Source of the DNA: Lonicera japonica
Taxonomy: Eukaryota; Streptophyta; Magnoliopsida; Dipsacales; Caprifoliaceae
Direction of reading: 5' to 3'
Length of the DNA stretch: 64,000 nt
Assembly (NCBI GenBank): GCA_021464415.1
Contig: CM038469.1
Coordinates: forward strand, 28,327,736 to 28,391,735
Shown piece by piece: positions 26,454 through 37,490 of the stretch. The notes under the pieces are model-generated. The model did no database searches and was not told the origin of the DNA. It worked only from the letters and a program-made list of their open reading frames with translations. The translations under genes and the position numbers were made by a program. Each line of letters opens with the position of its first letter. The first letter of the stretch is position 1.

Positions 26454-26798
26454 GTAATTACCTGCAACTGCCGCAACAAAGAAACTTGTTTCGTCTCATA
26501 TCACGCCACCAAAACCCATCATATTAGGATTATTATATAACGCTGCATCCATGTTACATTTTATCCAGTCCGTAACTCGTTTAGACCACCGCTACTTAGC
26601 TTGATATTGCTCGCTGAAAGAGCAACGTTACCATCTGCACTTCGAGCCAAACGCCATTCGACTAAATACATCGCTGCTCGGTTGAAGACCTGGAAAGCTG
26701 CATAAGACGCCCCTTTCACTACAAGGAATTTCTGTTATTCCACAAATTCCATAACAGCACAGCAACAAATTCCATCTTAGGCTTTGAAAAGTTGCACT

Positions 26799-27282
26799 TC
26801 AATTTATTCCACCATTGCGGGAAACTTTCAGCTGCAAAAACGGCATCAATGACCTCACTGACCTCCCAAACACGTCTAATAACTGGACATAACACAAGCA
26901 GGTGCAGCTCTGTTTCCTATTCCGACTGAAAGGAAGGCCAGGAAGCATCAATATCAAGCTTGTGGGAGGCCAGTGCCATTCGGGTGGGTAAAGAACTTGC
27001 AATAGTCCACCATAAAAAGTTATAAACCTTTGGAGATACATTGAGAGACCAATAAGTAACCACTGGTGCAACCACCGGGTGAGAACATTCGCTTAACATA
27101 TGATGCCTATTTTTAACAATGTACAATCCCTTTGGATGATTTACCCAAAACCACGAATCCGGTCTAGGATAACGCGAAAGCGGGATATAAATAATAGCCT
27201 CACTATCCTCACTATTAAATAAATCACGAATTAATTTAATGTCCCACTCCAAACACCCCGGCTTCATCAATGCATCCAACAT
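26799..27282 (-). pseudogene. LINE zf-RVT region remnant
   Basis: Two overlapping minus-strand frames together carry the conserved region that follows RT in plant L1 elements: WDIKLIRDLFNSEDSEAIIYIPLS, a DSWFWVNHPKGLYIVK block, then WSLNVSPKVYNFLWWTIASSLPTR. The frame changes near 26917-27060. The region is normally followed by a Cys/His motif whose metal ligands are decayed here. It links the RT to the RNase H of the same LINE. Confidence 0.7.
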
Positions 27283-27899
27283 TACCTCTTCGAGACCCTC
27301 CGGTAAATCTGATTCAACATTTGGATTTAATTCCCTCGGCTACCATGGAACTTTCCAAATCCTTGTCTCCATACCATCCCCAATGCGCCTTCTACACCCC
27401 AGTTTTATTAGCTCTTAACTTGCTAGAATACTTCTCCAAATATAGCTTAGATTCGAGCCAATAGTCGCCTCCAAAATATCTAGCTTTAAAAATTTTGCCA
27501 CATAAAAAGTTATGATACAAGAGAAACCTCCATGTTTGCTTTGCTAACAAAGCAATATTAAAATTTTAAATCTTCCGAAATCCTAAACCCTCTTAATCTT
27601 TTTTGTAACACATTTTATCCCACTTTTACCACCGAATATTCGAAGACCCATCCTTTTTCATACCCACACCAAAAACTATTCATCATTTTTTCAATATCAT
27701 CACAAAGAGAGAGCGGCAATAAAAATACATTCATGACTAGAAATAGCTTGAACGACTAATTTTAAAAGAATCTTCTTAATAGCCCTAGATAAATTTTTAT
27801 TGGGCCATCCAAAAAGCCTCTTCCAAACCTTCTTTTTAACTAAAACAAGCACTTACATCCTATTTCTCCCAATTAGAAACGGTGCTCCAAGATATTTCC

Positions 27900-28800
27900 C
27901 ATGATTAGAGACCACTCAAACATTCAATAAACCACAAATACTCTATATATCTTCATCAGATGTATTGGAGCTAAATAAAATCGAAGACTTTGCAAAATTA
28001 ATCATTTGCCTCGAAGCTTTTTCATAGCTATTAAAGCATTTTTTTACCTCTTCACATTCATCTTTGGTAGTACGAAAGAAAAGAAAACTATCATCTGTAA
28101 AAACCAGATGAGAGACCTCAAGAGCTGTTATTACTACTCTACATCCATGTAAAAGTCCTCGCATGCACCTGTCATTAAGGATCGAAGACAAACCCTCTGC
28201 ACAAATAATGAATAAATCAGGGGATATGGGATCCCCTTGACGAAGGCCATCAGACGGGCTAATATGACCGATTTCCTATCATTTTTGTCTCACAAAATAT
28301 CTCACAGACGTTACAAACATCATAACCAAGTCAACCCATTTATTAGCAAACCCCAATTTCTTCATAATCAACTTAAGAAACACCATTCGACTATATCATA
28401 GGCCTTGGACATGTCGATTTTTAAAGAAGCAAAACCCACTTTCCCCTAATTTTTTCTTTGCAAAAAATGGCTAATCTCAAACGCTATCACAACATTATCT
28501 GTTATTAAACGCCCCGGGATGAAAGCTCTTTCAGACTCCGAAATAAAATATTCTAAAATTCCTTTCAGTCTATTGGCCAAAACCTTAGTCATAATTTTAA
28601 TAATCACATTACATAATGAGATAAGCTGCAAATCAAATATCTTATTGGGTTTATTAGTTTTAGGAATCAGAACGATAAAAGTGTCATTAAGCCCGGAAGG
28701 TAATTCATAATTATTTAAACAATCGAGACATGCTTGGGAAACATTTGTACCTATGTCCTACCAGTACGACTGATAAAAGCATGGATTGAAACTATCTGCG
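27900..28800 (-). pseudogene. LINE reverse transcriptase remnant
   Basis: Minus-strand pieces show RT blocks in order: a KANRLK-like VLANRLKGIL and AFIPGRLITDNVVIAFE (28446-28631), LKIDMSKAYDIVEW near 28400, GLRQGDPISPDLF near 28240, and the catalytic block LVFTDDSFLFF near 28090 in the open stretch 27943-28191. The usual L1 form is FADD; FTDD keeps both Asp residues. Stops separate the blocks, for example near 28440 and 28280. The intact protein would prime reverse transcription at nicked genomic DNA. Confidence 0.82.
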
Positions 28801-29376
28801 CCCGAACTTTTGTCCGGGTGCATAGCCTGCACCGTTGCCTCCACATCACTCGTACCGAACGGCTGAGATAAAAAATCATTTTATTGAGTCGTAATTCTGG
28901 CTGTCACTGTGCTGAGAATATCATACCCGTCGCACCCCTTAGTCGCAAACAAATCTTCAAAATACCCTTTAATATGCTCCTCGAAACCTGACCCCTAGGT
29001 GCGGCACTGACCCTGATTATCTATAAGATAAGATAAATTGTTCTTCTTCTTTCGAGATGAAGCGTAAGAGTGAAAGTACTTGGAGTTAGTGTCCCATGAT
29101 TTGAGCGAAAAAATTTTGGCCCTTTTCCTCCAATAAACCGCTTGTTGCTACAGTACACAATTTAACTTAGCTTTCTCTTGTAATACGTCAATTTGCGATC
29201 CCCAGCTATTCATGACCACTTCTCTACAATTCGGTTCAAACCTCCATGCGTTCTAAAACCTGAAAACTCTCTTGTACCCAATCGAAGATTCAGCAAAATG
29301 AACAAAAAAGCGTTGAGTGATCAAATGAAGATAATGGAAAATTCTGAATTTCTGTCGACGGGAACGCCTCCATCCA

Positions 29377-29985
29377 TTAGAGAGAGGCCACAACTCTATC
29401 TAGTCTCTCTTCCACAAAATTTGCTTTACCCCTCCCTTTTTCCCAAGTAAAATAATGGCCCCTAACCCCCAAATCAACTAAATTACAATAAGAAATTTTG
29501 TCCCTAAACCCCCTAATAAAATAGCCCGGATATGGAACACCCCCTCTTTTTTCCGACTGAGCCAACGTATCATTAAAATCGCCTATACAGCACCATGGTA
29601 AATCTAATTTGTGACTTAAATGACGAAGCATGGCCCATGAAAGTCTCCTCCTGCTCCATTCAGGACAGTCATAAAATCCAGTCAATCGCTATTTAATTGA
29701 ATTTTGCTTCGAAACAATAACCTCTACATAATTCTTGGAACACCCAAGAAATTGAAGTGTATCCCTGTCACGCCATAAGAATACTAACCCTCCACCATTA
29801 TTAGTGCTAGTTATAAAACACATTCCCGAATAATTAATTTTAGCTTGAACCCTCTCAACTTTCTCCCTTGCCACCTTGACTTCCATTACAAAAAATAAAT
29901 TTAGGCTTACATTTGAACACAAAGTCCATAAGTTCTCGAACTGTCTTTTGGTTGCCCAAGCCGCGACAGTTTCAACTTAAAATTG
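29377..29985 (-). pseudogene. LINE endonuclease (EEP family) remnant
   Basis: The domain starts near 29970 with NCRGLGNQKTVRELMDF, the hallmark N-terminus of plant L1 ORF2. It continues through FFVMEVKVAREKVE and NNGGGLVFLWRD (29689-29922), and ends with WCCIGDFNDTL and FTWEKGR (29377-29685). The catalytic Glu of the MET(K) motif is present as MEV. A stop and a frame change at about 29686 split it. In intact elements it nicks target DNA. Confidence 0.8.
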
Positions 29986-30302
29986 TTATAATGCCTGACG
30001 AGTCCTAATGCCAGGACTCGCCTCCATAGAGTCTTTTGAACCCTGCCTGTATAAAGTAACAATTCTGTATAAAGTAACCAAATTGTTCTTGACTGTGCTA
30101 ATTTGGCCCGAACCATCCTGTGAACTAACCAAGCCCATATTATCCTGAAGCCCATCATCAATTCTTTTTCTCTTGGGTTCATTCACTACAATAATACTAG
30201 GCCCATCATCATGGCCCATTTGCATGAAATCTTTACTAAAAATCACCACTATGTTTTGAATTATTGTTAACAATATCTTTGCCCACATTTAAAAAGCCAG
30301 CT
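29986..30302 (-). pseudogene. LINE ORF1 C-terminal remnant, 3' of hAT insertion
   Basis: An open stretch on the minus strand contains NEPKRKRIDDGL, a basic motif typical of the C-terminus of plant L1 ORF1. It lies directly upstream of the endonuclease start. The hAT element at 30311 separates it from the rest of ORF1 at 32223-32585. Confidence 0.55.
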
Positions 30303-30310
30303 GTTATATC

Positions 30311-31790
30311 CAGGGGCGTAGCTACACTTTGGCGAGGGAGTGCGCGTGCACCCCCGGCGATTTCGGCATTGTTTTTTAAAAAACAAAATATAGGGACTTA
30401 TGTGCATAAATTTAGAGTTAAGGATGTGTAACTGTAATAAAACTTAGGGGGCTTTTGGGAATTAGTATATACCTAAAAGGAGGAGTGCATCAAAGAGAAC
30501 CGTGAGATTTCAATTAGCCCCACCAATACTCCCTTTTTACTTCCTGCTCTCCTGCCCATCTCCTTGCTCCGCTTGAGTGCGATTTTCTCCTCTTTATCTT
30601 CTTTTTTTTTTCTGCTGCTCTCCATAGCTGAGACAAAGACCGGCGGGCGGTGACCAAGGCACTCGGCACTCACGTAGCTACAGGACAGGCGGACTGCGGA
30701 CAACACTGCAGTCTGTAGAGGTTCAGATCTATTTCCTTTTTTTTTCTTTTACATTTAGTTTTAATTTTTAAATGTGCCAAACTTTATTAATATACATTTA
30801 GTAATTTGGAGAGGATATTCTGTGCAAATGAATAGGGCTGATTTCGAGAGGATATACATTTAGTAATTTTTTTTGTCTAGGCTAATTTTATATTTGATTT
30901 AGGTTTAATAAATTAATAGGGCTGATTTTTTTTTTGTATAGTAGTGTAGGGATGATTTAATTGATTATATTGTATATTAATTGTTTAATTGATTTAGTTA
31001 ATTATATATTAATTTAATTTTATATTATTAGATTATTTGACTCCGCCATTTGCCCATTTGACTGTGATTTTTTTTTTTTGGCTGCTCTCCACAAGTCACA
31101 CCTAGCTGCAGAGCTGCCCAGCGAGACAGAGACCGGCAACCAAGGCACCCGCGTAGTTACAGGAGGACAGCACTGCAGAGGTTCAAATCTATTTCCTTTT
31201 CTTTTTCTTTTCCTTTTATAGCAAAAAATTTAAATCTAATCCATGATATATAATTATATATATTAATATATTATGAATGGACATATGATATTGCCCGTCT
31301 AGATGTCTGTATGACTGCATATGTGTAAAATTAGTTGTGACTTAAATGCTTAATTTTATATTTTTCACAAATTTTTTTGTCTAGGGCTAATTTTATATTT
31401 GATTTAGGTTTAATAAATTAATAGGGCTGATTTTTTTTTTGGTATAGCAGTATATGGCTGATTTATAAATAATTTATGTTTAATAAATTATATTGTATAT
31501 TAATTGTTTAATTGATTTAGCTTTAAATGTGCCAAACTTTATTGTTGGAATGATATTGCCCATCTGGTTGTCTATATGACTATATATGTGTAAAATTAGT
31601 TGTGGCTTAATTTTATATTTTTCACAATTTTTTTTGTCTAGGGCTAATTTTATATTTGATTTAGGTTTAATAAACGTTGAATTTATAAGCTGATTTTAGA
31701 ATGAAGAAGTATTATAGTAAAATAGGAATAAGTTCCTCCTCCGGCAGAAAATTGCGCACCCCCGGCCGAAAATTCCTGGCTACACCACTA
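30311..31790. mobile_element. hAT-type non-autonomous element (1.48 kb) in the LINE
   Basis: Ends CAGGGGCGTAGC and the complement of GGCTACACCACTA (TAGTGGTGTAGC) pair over 12 bases with three mismatches. The 8 bp flanks are GTTATATC (30303-30310) and GCTATATC (31791-31798), one mismatch. The body has no transposase. It repeats internally: a GC-rich block (about 30610-30730) recurs diverged at 31080-31200, and TTTTATATTTGATTTAGGTT occurs three times (near 30885, 31393, 31648). Confidence 0.8.
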
Positions 31791-31804
31791 GCTATATCCG
31801 TACC

Positions 31805-32214
31805 CAGTGATGGATCTAGGGGGGGCGTGCAGGGGCGGTCGCCACCCCAAATTTTTTTAAAAGTAAATTAGATATAGTAGTAATTTTGTATTTATAAAAA
31901 AATATAAAAGCTCGTCCCCTCAAATTATTTTGAAAAGATTAAGTATGGCCTCCTCAAATTATTTTGAAAAGATTAAGTAAGTCAATGTGTTTAATGTAAC
32001 TTGCTCACATGGGTAATCATATGTATATATATGTGTGTGTATTTTTTGTAATTGTATATATATTGACATATTATATATGTTATATTTTTGCGTTAACTTG
32101 CTTTATTATTTGATGGTAAAATTTAGGTTGAATAATTTTTGTAATAATTATTTCTTGCTGTCGATTCATTTATATTCTCGTCCCCCCAAACTTAAAATCC
32201 TGGCTCCGTCCCTG
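31805..32214. mobile_element. hAT-type MITE (410 bp) adjacent to the first
   Basis: Ends CAGTGATGGATCTAGG and the complement of CCTGGCTCCGTCCCTG are imperfect inverted repeats. A perfect 8 bp duplication TCCGTACC flanks it (31797-31804 and 32215-32222). Its left duplication overlaps the right duplication of the hAT at 30311-31790 by two bases, so the two landed side by side. The body is AT-rich and non-coding. Confidence 0.85.
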
Positions 32215-32222
32215 TCCGTACC

Positions 32223-32585
32223 TTGAATAAGGGATTATCATGAGATAAACATCCAACTGGAATCTGTTTACTCGTGAATTGAACATTTGAATTCCCAACA
32301 ATCACGGAATCCTCATTTGAAGGCCCAATCCCTTGATTTTGGTTGATCTGCTTCTGACTGGAAATTACATTCATGCCCCCAACAGAGGCAGCACCACCGG
32401 AGTTCATTGCTGCCGTTTTACGGCCGCTGTCAGTCAGACGTATCCATGGCTGGGTTAAAGCTTGATTTCGACCTGACGGTGCTCTCAGCCAAGTACCAAA
32501 CAAGTGCGTCACATTCTTATCCGGGAACTCGTATAATTTCTTACAAAATTTCTCTGCATGCCCAATGAGCCCACGGAAAAAACAA
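32223..32585 (-). pseudogene. LINE ORF1 remnant with decayed zinc knuckle
   Basis: On the minus strand a decayed CCHC knuckle can be read near 32530-32580 (FRGLIGHAEKFC, first two Cys lost). It is followed by LFGTWLRAPSGRN (about 32455-32505), the conserved sequence after the zinc knuckle in plant L1 ORF1 proteins. ORF1 protein binds the LINE RNA. The 5' part is missing because the LINE is truncated at 32595, and the two hAT insertions cut the downstream part. Confidence 0.65.
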
Positions 32586-34678
32586 AAATTTCTCGTATAA
32601 TTACTTTTGAGAAATTATAATCTGTATACACATATTTTTATAATTACTTTGAGAAATTGTAAAATTTGAACAAGTACAGAAGCAATACGGTTGTGGCCTT
32701 AATAATGAAAATAGAATTGTTATGCAATCAACTAATTATCATGAATTAATTACTTTCTACCGAAGCATATCTTACATTTCAAACATTTTGAGCATACAGA
32801 ACTTTGAAATGATTTCTACTCATGCTATTCATAAATAATTTGTGTTATGCGTATATATAAATCATTGTAGTTTCAGTTCTATTCACTGTTTACCGCAATA
32901 TAAGAGCAATTTTGTTAATTTCCTATTTATTAAATATTAGACAGAAAGAAAAGTTTAATAGAGATTGCTTTCTCTGTCTATTAATTTGAAATTGAAATGT
33001 TGGAGGAAATTACATGGGTGAATGTGATTAACTTTATTGGTTGAATATAAGTTAATTAATTGTGAATACGAAAAGAAACACTTGAAGAAGTTAAACGATG
33101 AGTAATACAATCAAGGTTTCATAATATATAAAAATAGATGTGCAATAATTGCAAGGTTTAATTTAAAATATTCTGTAATTTTGAATGTTTTATCTTACAA
33201 TAAGCATAGTTAGTAAAAATAAAAAATTTAAGAAAAAAAAATATCAAATCATTTTTAAGAAATGGATAATATTTATTTCACAGTCCGTCAATTTGTCAAA
33301 AAAAACAAAACTGCCATACGTAAATACTTCAAGCAAGCAAATGGATATGAATTTATATTTGTTTTTACTTAATTTCTTAAAAAATTAAATATTTAATAAA
33401 CTTTTTTTAAATATCAAATCAATTGTTACAAGATTACTTGTAAACGATTCTTAATTAAAAATATGTTAGAGGGACTTATAAAACAATAAAAATTGACATA
33501 TATTTCATGCTTAGAGTGTTATAGATTTCATGTTTAAAGCCAATTATCTTAAAATACTTGCAAAAATATTTATAAACAATTATATTTTATTCATGTATTC
33601 TATTTGATATATATATATATATATATTATTGAATTGGAATCATTTGTTTTAAAAGCATATATATTACAAGCGCAATGCCTACATATTTTATAACTTAGTT
33701 TTATTTCGAATACCAGATTTATAATAAAAAATAAATTGTTCAATTTTTAACCTGGCTATCACTATTTTTATTTGGTTAAATAATGTATCCCAAAATATGC
33801 ATAGAAAGTACTACTAAAATTCTGGAGGGATAACTACCTGTCAATAGTCTCATGCAAAAATCATAAATCTTTTTTATTTCCAATTCAAAAATACAATAAA
33901 TTGAGCCCGTCCTAGTAAACATGCACAGTATTATGAGACTATATTATCAAAATATTTATCAAAGTTTAGTTTTAAATACACTATATAAATACAAAAAAAA
34001 ATTAAATTCAAACAAATTAATATTAAAAATATTATTAAAACTTTTTTTTTATCTTAATTGTTATAAATATGACCTTTATATTATTTAAAGTGGGGTCATT
34101 TTCTATCTCTGATGGTGATTGCCTAACGTGTCTAATTATTTTTATTTGTTATTTTTTCCTTAGAGATTCTTATAAATGGCGTTGCAATTAATTTTCCCAT
34201 CCCACCCAAATACGATTGCGCATATGAACCAATACGTATACTCTAGCAACAGTAGGACTTGTAAGATTTTTATATAATAATTTCACAAGATAATGATTTT
34301 CAGAACAACTATCAGTACAATAGTTCTAAGTTGAAAACACTAGATTGAAAAAAAGAGATTTTTGTTTCATTTATCATAAATTGAATTGTAGTTTCCTCCA
34401 ATATATTATTATAACAATATAAAACAAATAAAGCATATTGTTTTTTAATAAATGAAGCTAATTGAAAGGTTTAAGATTTTATAGGAAGATAAAATGCAAG
34501 CCAAGAAGCAAGACATCATGCACAATTTGTGATTCTCAACATATTACTTTGTTGTCAAATATGCATATTAGACCAGTCATGATGTTCTCACCTATAAAAT
34601 ATTCATTTCATAATAAACACTCTACATATTTAAATTTCAAATTTAAAAGAAATACAATAGTACTAACCATATTAAATA

Positions 34679-35172
34679 GAGTAAACAACTCAAATGGTCG
34701 CTGAATTTTTGATTTAATACCACTTTTACCATTAAACTTTAAAACTAATCACTTTGGTCATTTAATTTCGAGGTGAGTACCAATTTAACCATTTTATCCA
34801 ATTTAGCTATTAAATTGTTTCATTTGAACGACGCAGGACATTGTGTAATGTCATTTTAGTCATATTGCAACAAAATGATATTTCCCTTCGATAATTTCTA
34901 CCATAATGAAACACATAGAGCATATGAAACAGAGCAATATTTTCAACAAACAGTACAACTTGGGCTATTTATAACCAAAATGATCAAAACATGCTGGAAT
35001 AAAGTGACATGCCTTATATATGGTTTCATTCCGTCAATTTAACTGTCAAATTGGATGGAATGACCATAGTAATACTCACTCTAAATTAAGTTGAATGGTC
35101 AAAGTAGTTTGTTTTAAAGTTTGATGGTCAAAATAATACTGGATCCAAAGTTTAGTGGTCATGGACCTACTC
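34679..35172. mobile_element. Mutator-like MITE, copy in unit 3
   Basis: It is the counterpart of 8805-9302, starting GAGTAAAC and flanked by ATTAAATA-type sequence on both sides. It is uninterrupted here. Its presence at the same position in all three units dates it before the array formed. Confidence 0.72.
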
Positions 35173-36419
35173 TATTAAATATGGTAAAATAATCGATAAA
35201 ATACATTGATGGACAATTTCTATTTGTGTTATTTACACTCCACTCTCATGAAGTTTTGACCGAATTGTCATTTTTTTGTATATTCATAAACTTTTATTTT
35301 CGCCAATCACATCCGTAAAGTTTGATTCCGTTCTCAGTTTAATCCAAAATTCAACTTGCTATTTGTTTTATGGATGCAAGATAACACTACTTTGATCTAC
35401 AAGCACATAAGCACCCCCTGACATTTTTCTTCAAAGAAACAAACAACACGTTTGTTTATTGTGATTTTGTAAGAAATATTTTAAAAGACGATTTTTCATA
35501 AATTATATATACACATTAAGATATATTTAAATAAATTTAATTTGAATGAATATTGTTGTAACTAGGGTGTATTTTGAAAAAAAAATATGAAAAAAGAGAA
35601 CGAAACCAAAGCAATGTAAAAATTGAAAACTCAAAAACTTAACACAAAGTCATTAATTAAAAATAAAATCTAACTTTGTGTAATAATAGATAAATTAACT
35701 ATATATATCCTTCTTTTAATCTATTAGATCCAATGGTATTTTAAAATTTACTTTAATTTGGAAGGGAAGCAATTAGTACTATCAACATATAATTTCTTTA
35801 TTGCACATATAATTTCTTTATTGCTTTGAGTTACGATGAAGACAAACCAGTAAAATACGAATATTATATATCACAAAAATTAACAAAACATACCAATATC
35901 CTCCTTATTTATTCACTAGAACCAAGCTACTAAAGTCTCCTTATTGTATTGCAAAAACTCACTATGTACAACTTTATTAGTTTCCTCCAATAAATAACTT
36001 GTAAAATAGATATTCCTAAATAAATATAATCATTTTTAAACCTTTAAAAATTTGTCATTATGAGGGTAAGGTAACCTTTAAAAATTTGTCATTGTGAGGG
36101 TAAGGTTCACAAGTTACCACCATGAATTGAATTGTATTATCCAATTATTTAAACAAATAATGCGATTTGGATTATTATTAAAGTGTCCAATGTATCATGT
36201 GATGATTGAATTCTCAAAGTAATGGCTAACACAAATTTTATTTTTATTTAGGGTGGCATATTGCCAAAATAATTATTAAAGAAATTTACAATTTTAAAGG
36301 TATCAGTAGAAGTTCTAAAAGTAGTATTATACTCTGGCAAAGAAACTATTACTTTGACAATAGCTGTACACTTTATTTATTATCTTGTCACAAGAATACT
36401 TACTTGAAAGTGTAAGGTG

Positions 36420-37490
36420 AGACTCTTGTCAGGGAATTATAAATACCGTTTGTGTCTTTTGCCAAACCGTACTTGAAAATGTTTAAAGAAAATCTTAAAT
36501 CACTCTTTCGTTTCTTGATAAGTCTCCCAATATCTAGAGGAGTATTTGCGCAACGTCTCTCCTTTCTTCTTTTTCATGTTTATGATCGAGGCCTTTGGAC
36601 CTTTAATTACTCAACTATTTGTGATAAACCTAGCCATGAACTACTCGCCCAACTCCCTAAAATTGTCAATCTGCCCAGTTGGCAGTCGAGTAAACCATCG
36701 TAAAGTTGTATCACCCAAGCTTGCAGGAAATATCCTTCACATAACTGCAACGCACAAAAAGCAGTAGGCTATTACTTGTTAGTAGTACTTTACAAGGTCG
36801 GCATGATCAATTTAACCATTGTACGTGTTGAACTTCAGCATGGAGAGTTTCTTAGGTAGGGGAGTCTCAGAGATTCATTGAGTGAATAGGAGCCACTCTA
36901 CTCCCCAATATTTTTTCGGCCAAATCTCTTGGCTTGTAAGTTATATCTTTTCTTGCAACTGTTAAATCAATCAGTTTTCGCAAACCATACTTTGTCCAAG
37001 TCTTAGGGCAATAATCTTTTTATGAGAGCTGTTTAAAAACGCTCTGCCTCTGAGCAACAACTGGAACCTTCAAATTTGAAATTTGAATGGCCATCGCCCT
37101 TTCAACTATTCAGCCTTCAGTACATACATGTGCTTGGGTGGTAATAATTAGGGTTGTACTGTGTTTATCTCTCTTCTTATAGAAGAAGCCTCTGTGTCAT
37201 CTTCATCTTTTAACAAGGCATTTTTCTTCAAGTACTTCTTGAGCAACAACTGAAGTACTTAATTCTCTAACCTTAACTTGGTCAGTTAATTTTAGGAGTC
37301 AATAACAACAATAATACTTTGGTCATTGTAATTGTTGTCCACTGCTCTTCTAGCCTAGATAGTGGAAGGAATGGGTTTTTCAATCATTGGTAAGACTAGC
37401 AAATGCCCTCACCACCTTGCTGCTACTAGGATTAAGAGGCTTGAGTTCCACCCATTGTTCTTCTTATTTGAACCGTAGTTGTTGATTTTC
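36420..37490 (-). pseudogene. Decayed Ty3/gypsy gag in unit 3 (best preserved)
   Basis: Minus-strand reading gives, from about 37430 down: a variable N-terminal region with ARRAVDNNYND, LTKLRLEN and LLKDEDDTEASS pieces, then LPKKLSMLKFNTYNG near 36840, IFPASLGDTTLRWFTRLPTGQIDNFRELG near 36680-36730, MARFITNS, and KKKKGETLRKYSSRYWE near 36510. These are the consecutive blocks of the plant gypsy gag core. The arginine codon lost to TGA in units 1 and 2 is intact here. Several stops remain. Nothing of pol follows on the minus strand, so the unit may derive from a gag-only retroelement or from a truncated copy. Confidence 0.7.

Larger units (their letters stand above)
26069..32595 (-). mobile_element. 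5'-truncated L1-type LINE, minus strand, nested hATs
   Basis: A poly(T) run (26069-26080), equal to poly(A) on the minus strand, marks the 3' end. TATAATTAC, followed by T-rich sequence, flanks both sides (26060-26068 and 32596-32604), and the homologous uninterrupted site is seen near 15225 and 39995. On the minus strand come remnants of ORF1, AP-type endonuclease, reverse transcriptase, a zf-RVT region and an RNase H, in the usual plant L1 order. Many stops and frameshifts are present. Without the two hAT insertions the body is about 4.6 kb. Confidence 0.9.
15500..32863. repeat. Tandem array unit 2, expanded by nested insertions
   Basis: This is the second direct copy of the 7 kb unit. It spans 17.4 kb because it holds a Harbinger MITE, a CACTA fragment, a copia-type LTR fragment that replaced about 490 bp, a 2.5 kb solo LTR and a LINE. 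Removing these leaves about 7.0 kb, the size of the other units. It shares with unit 3 a segment near 18890-19000 that unit 1 has lost. Confidence 0.85.
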
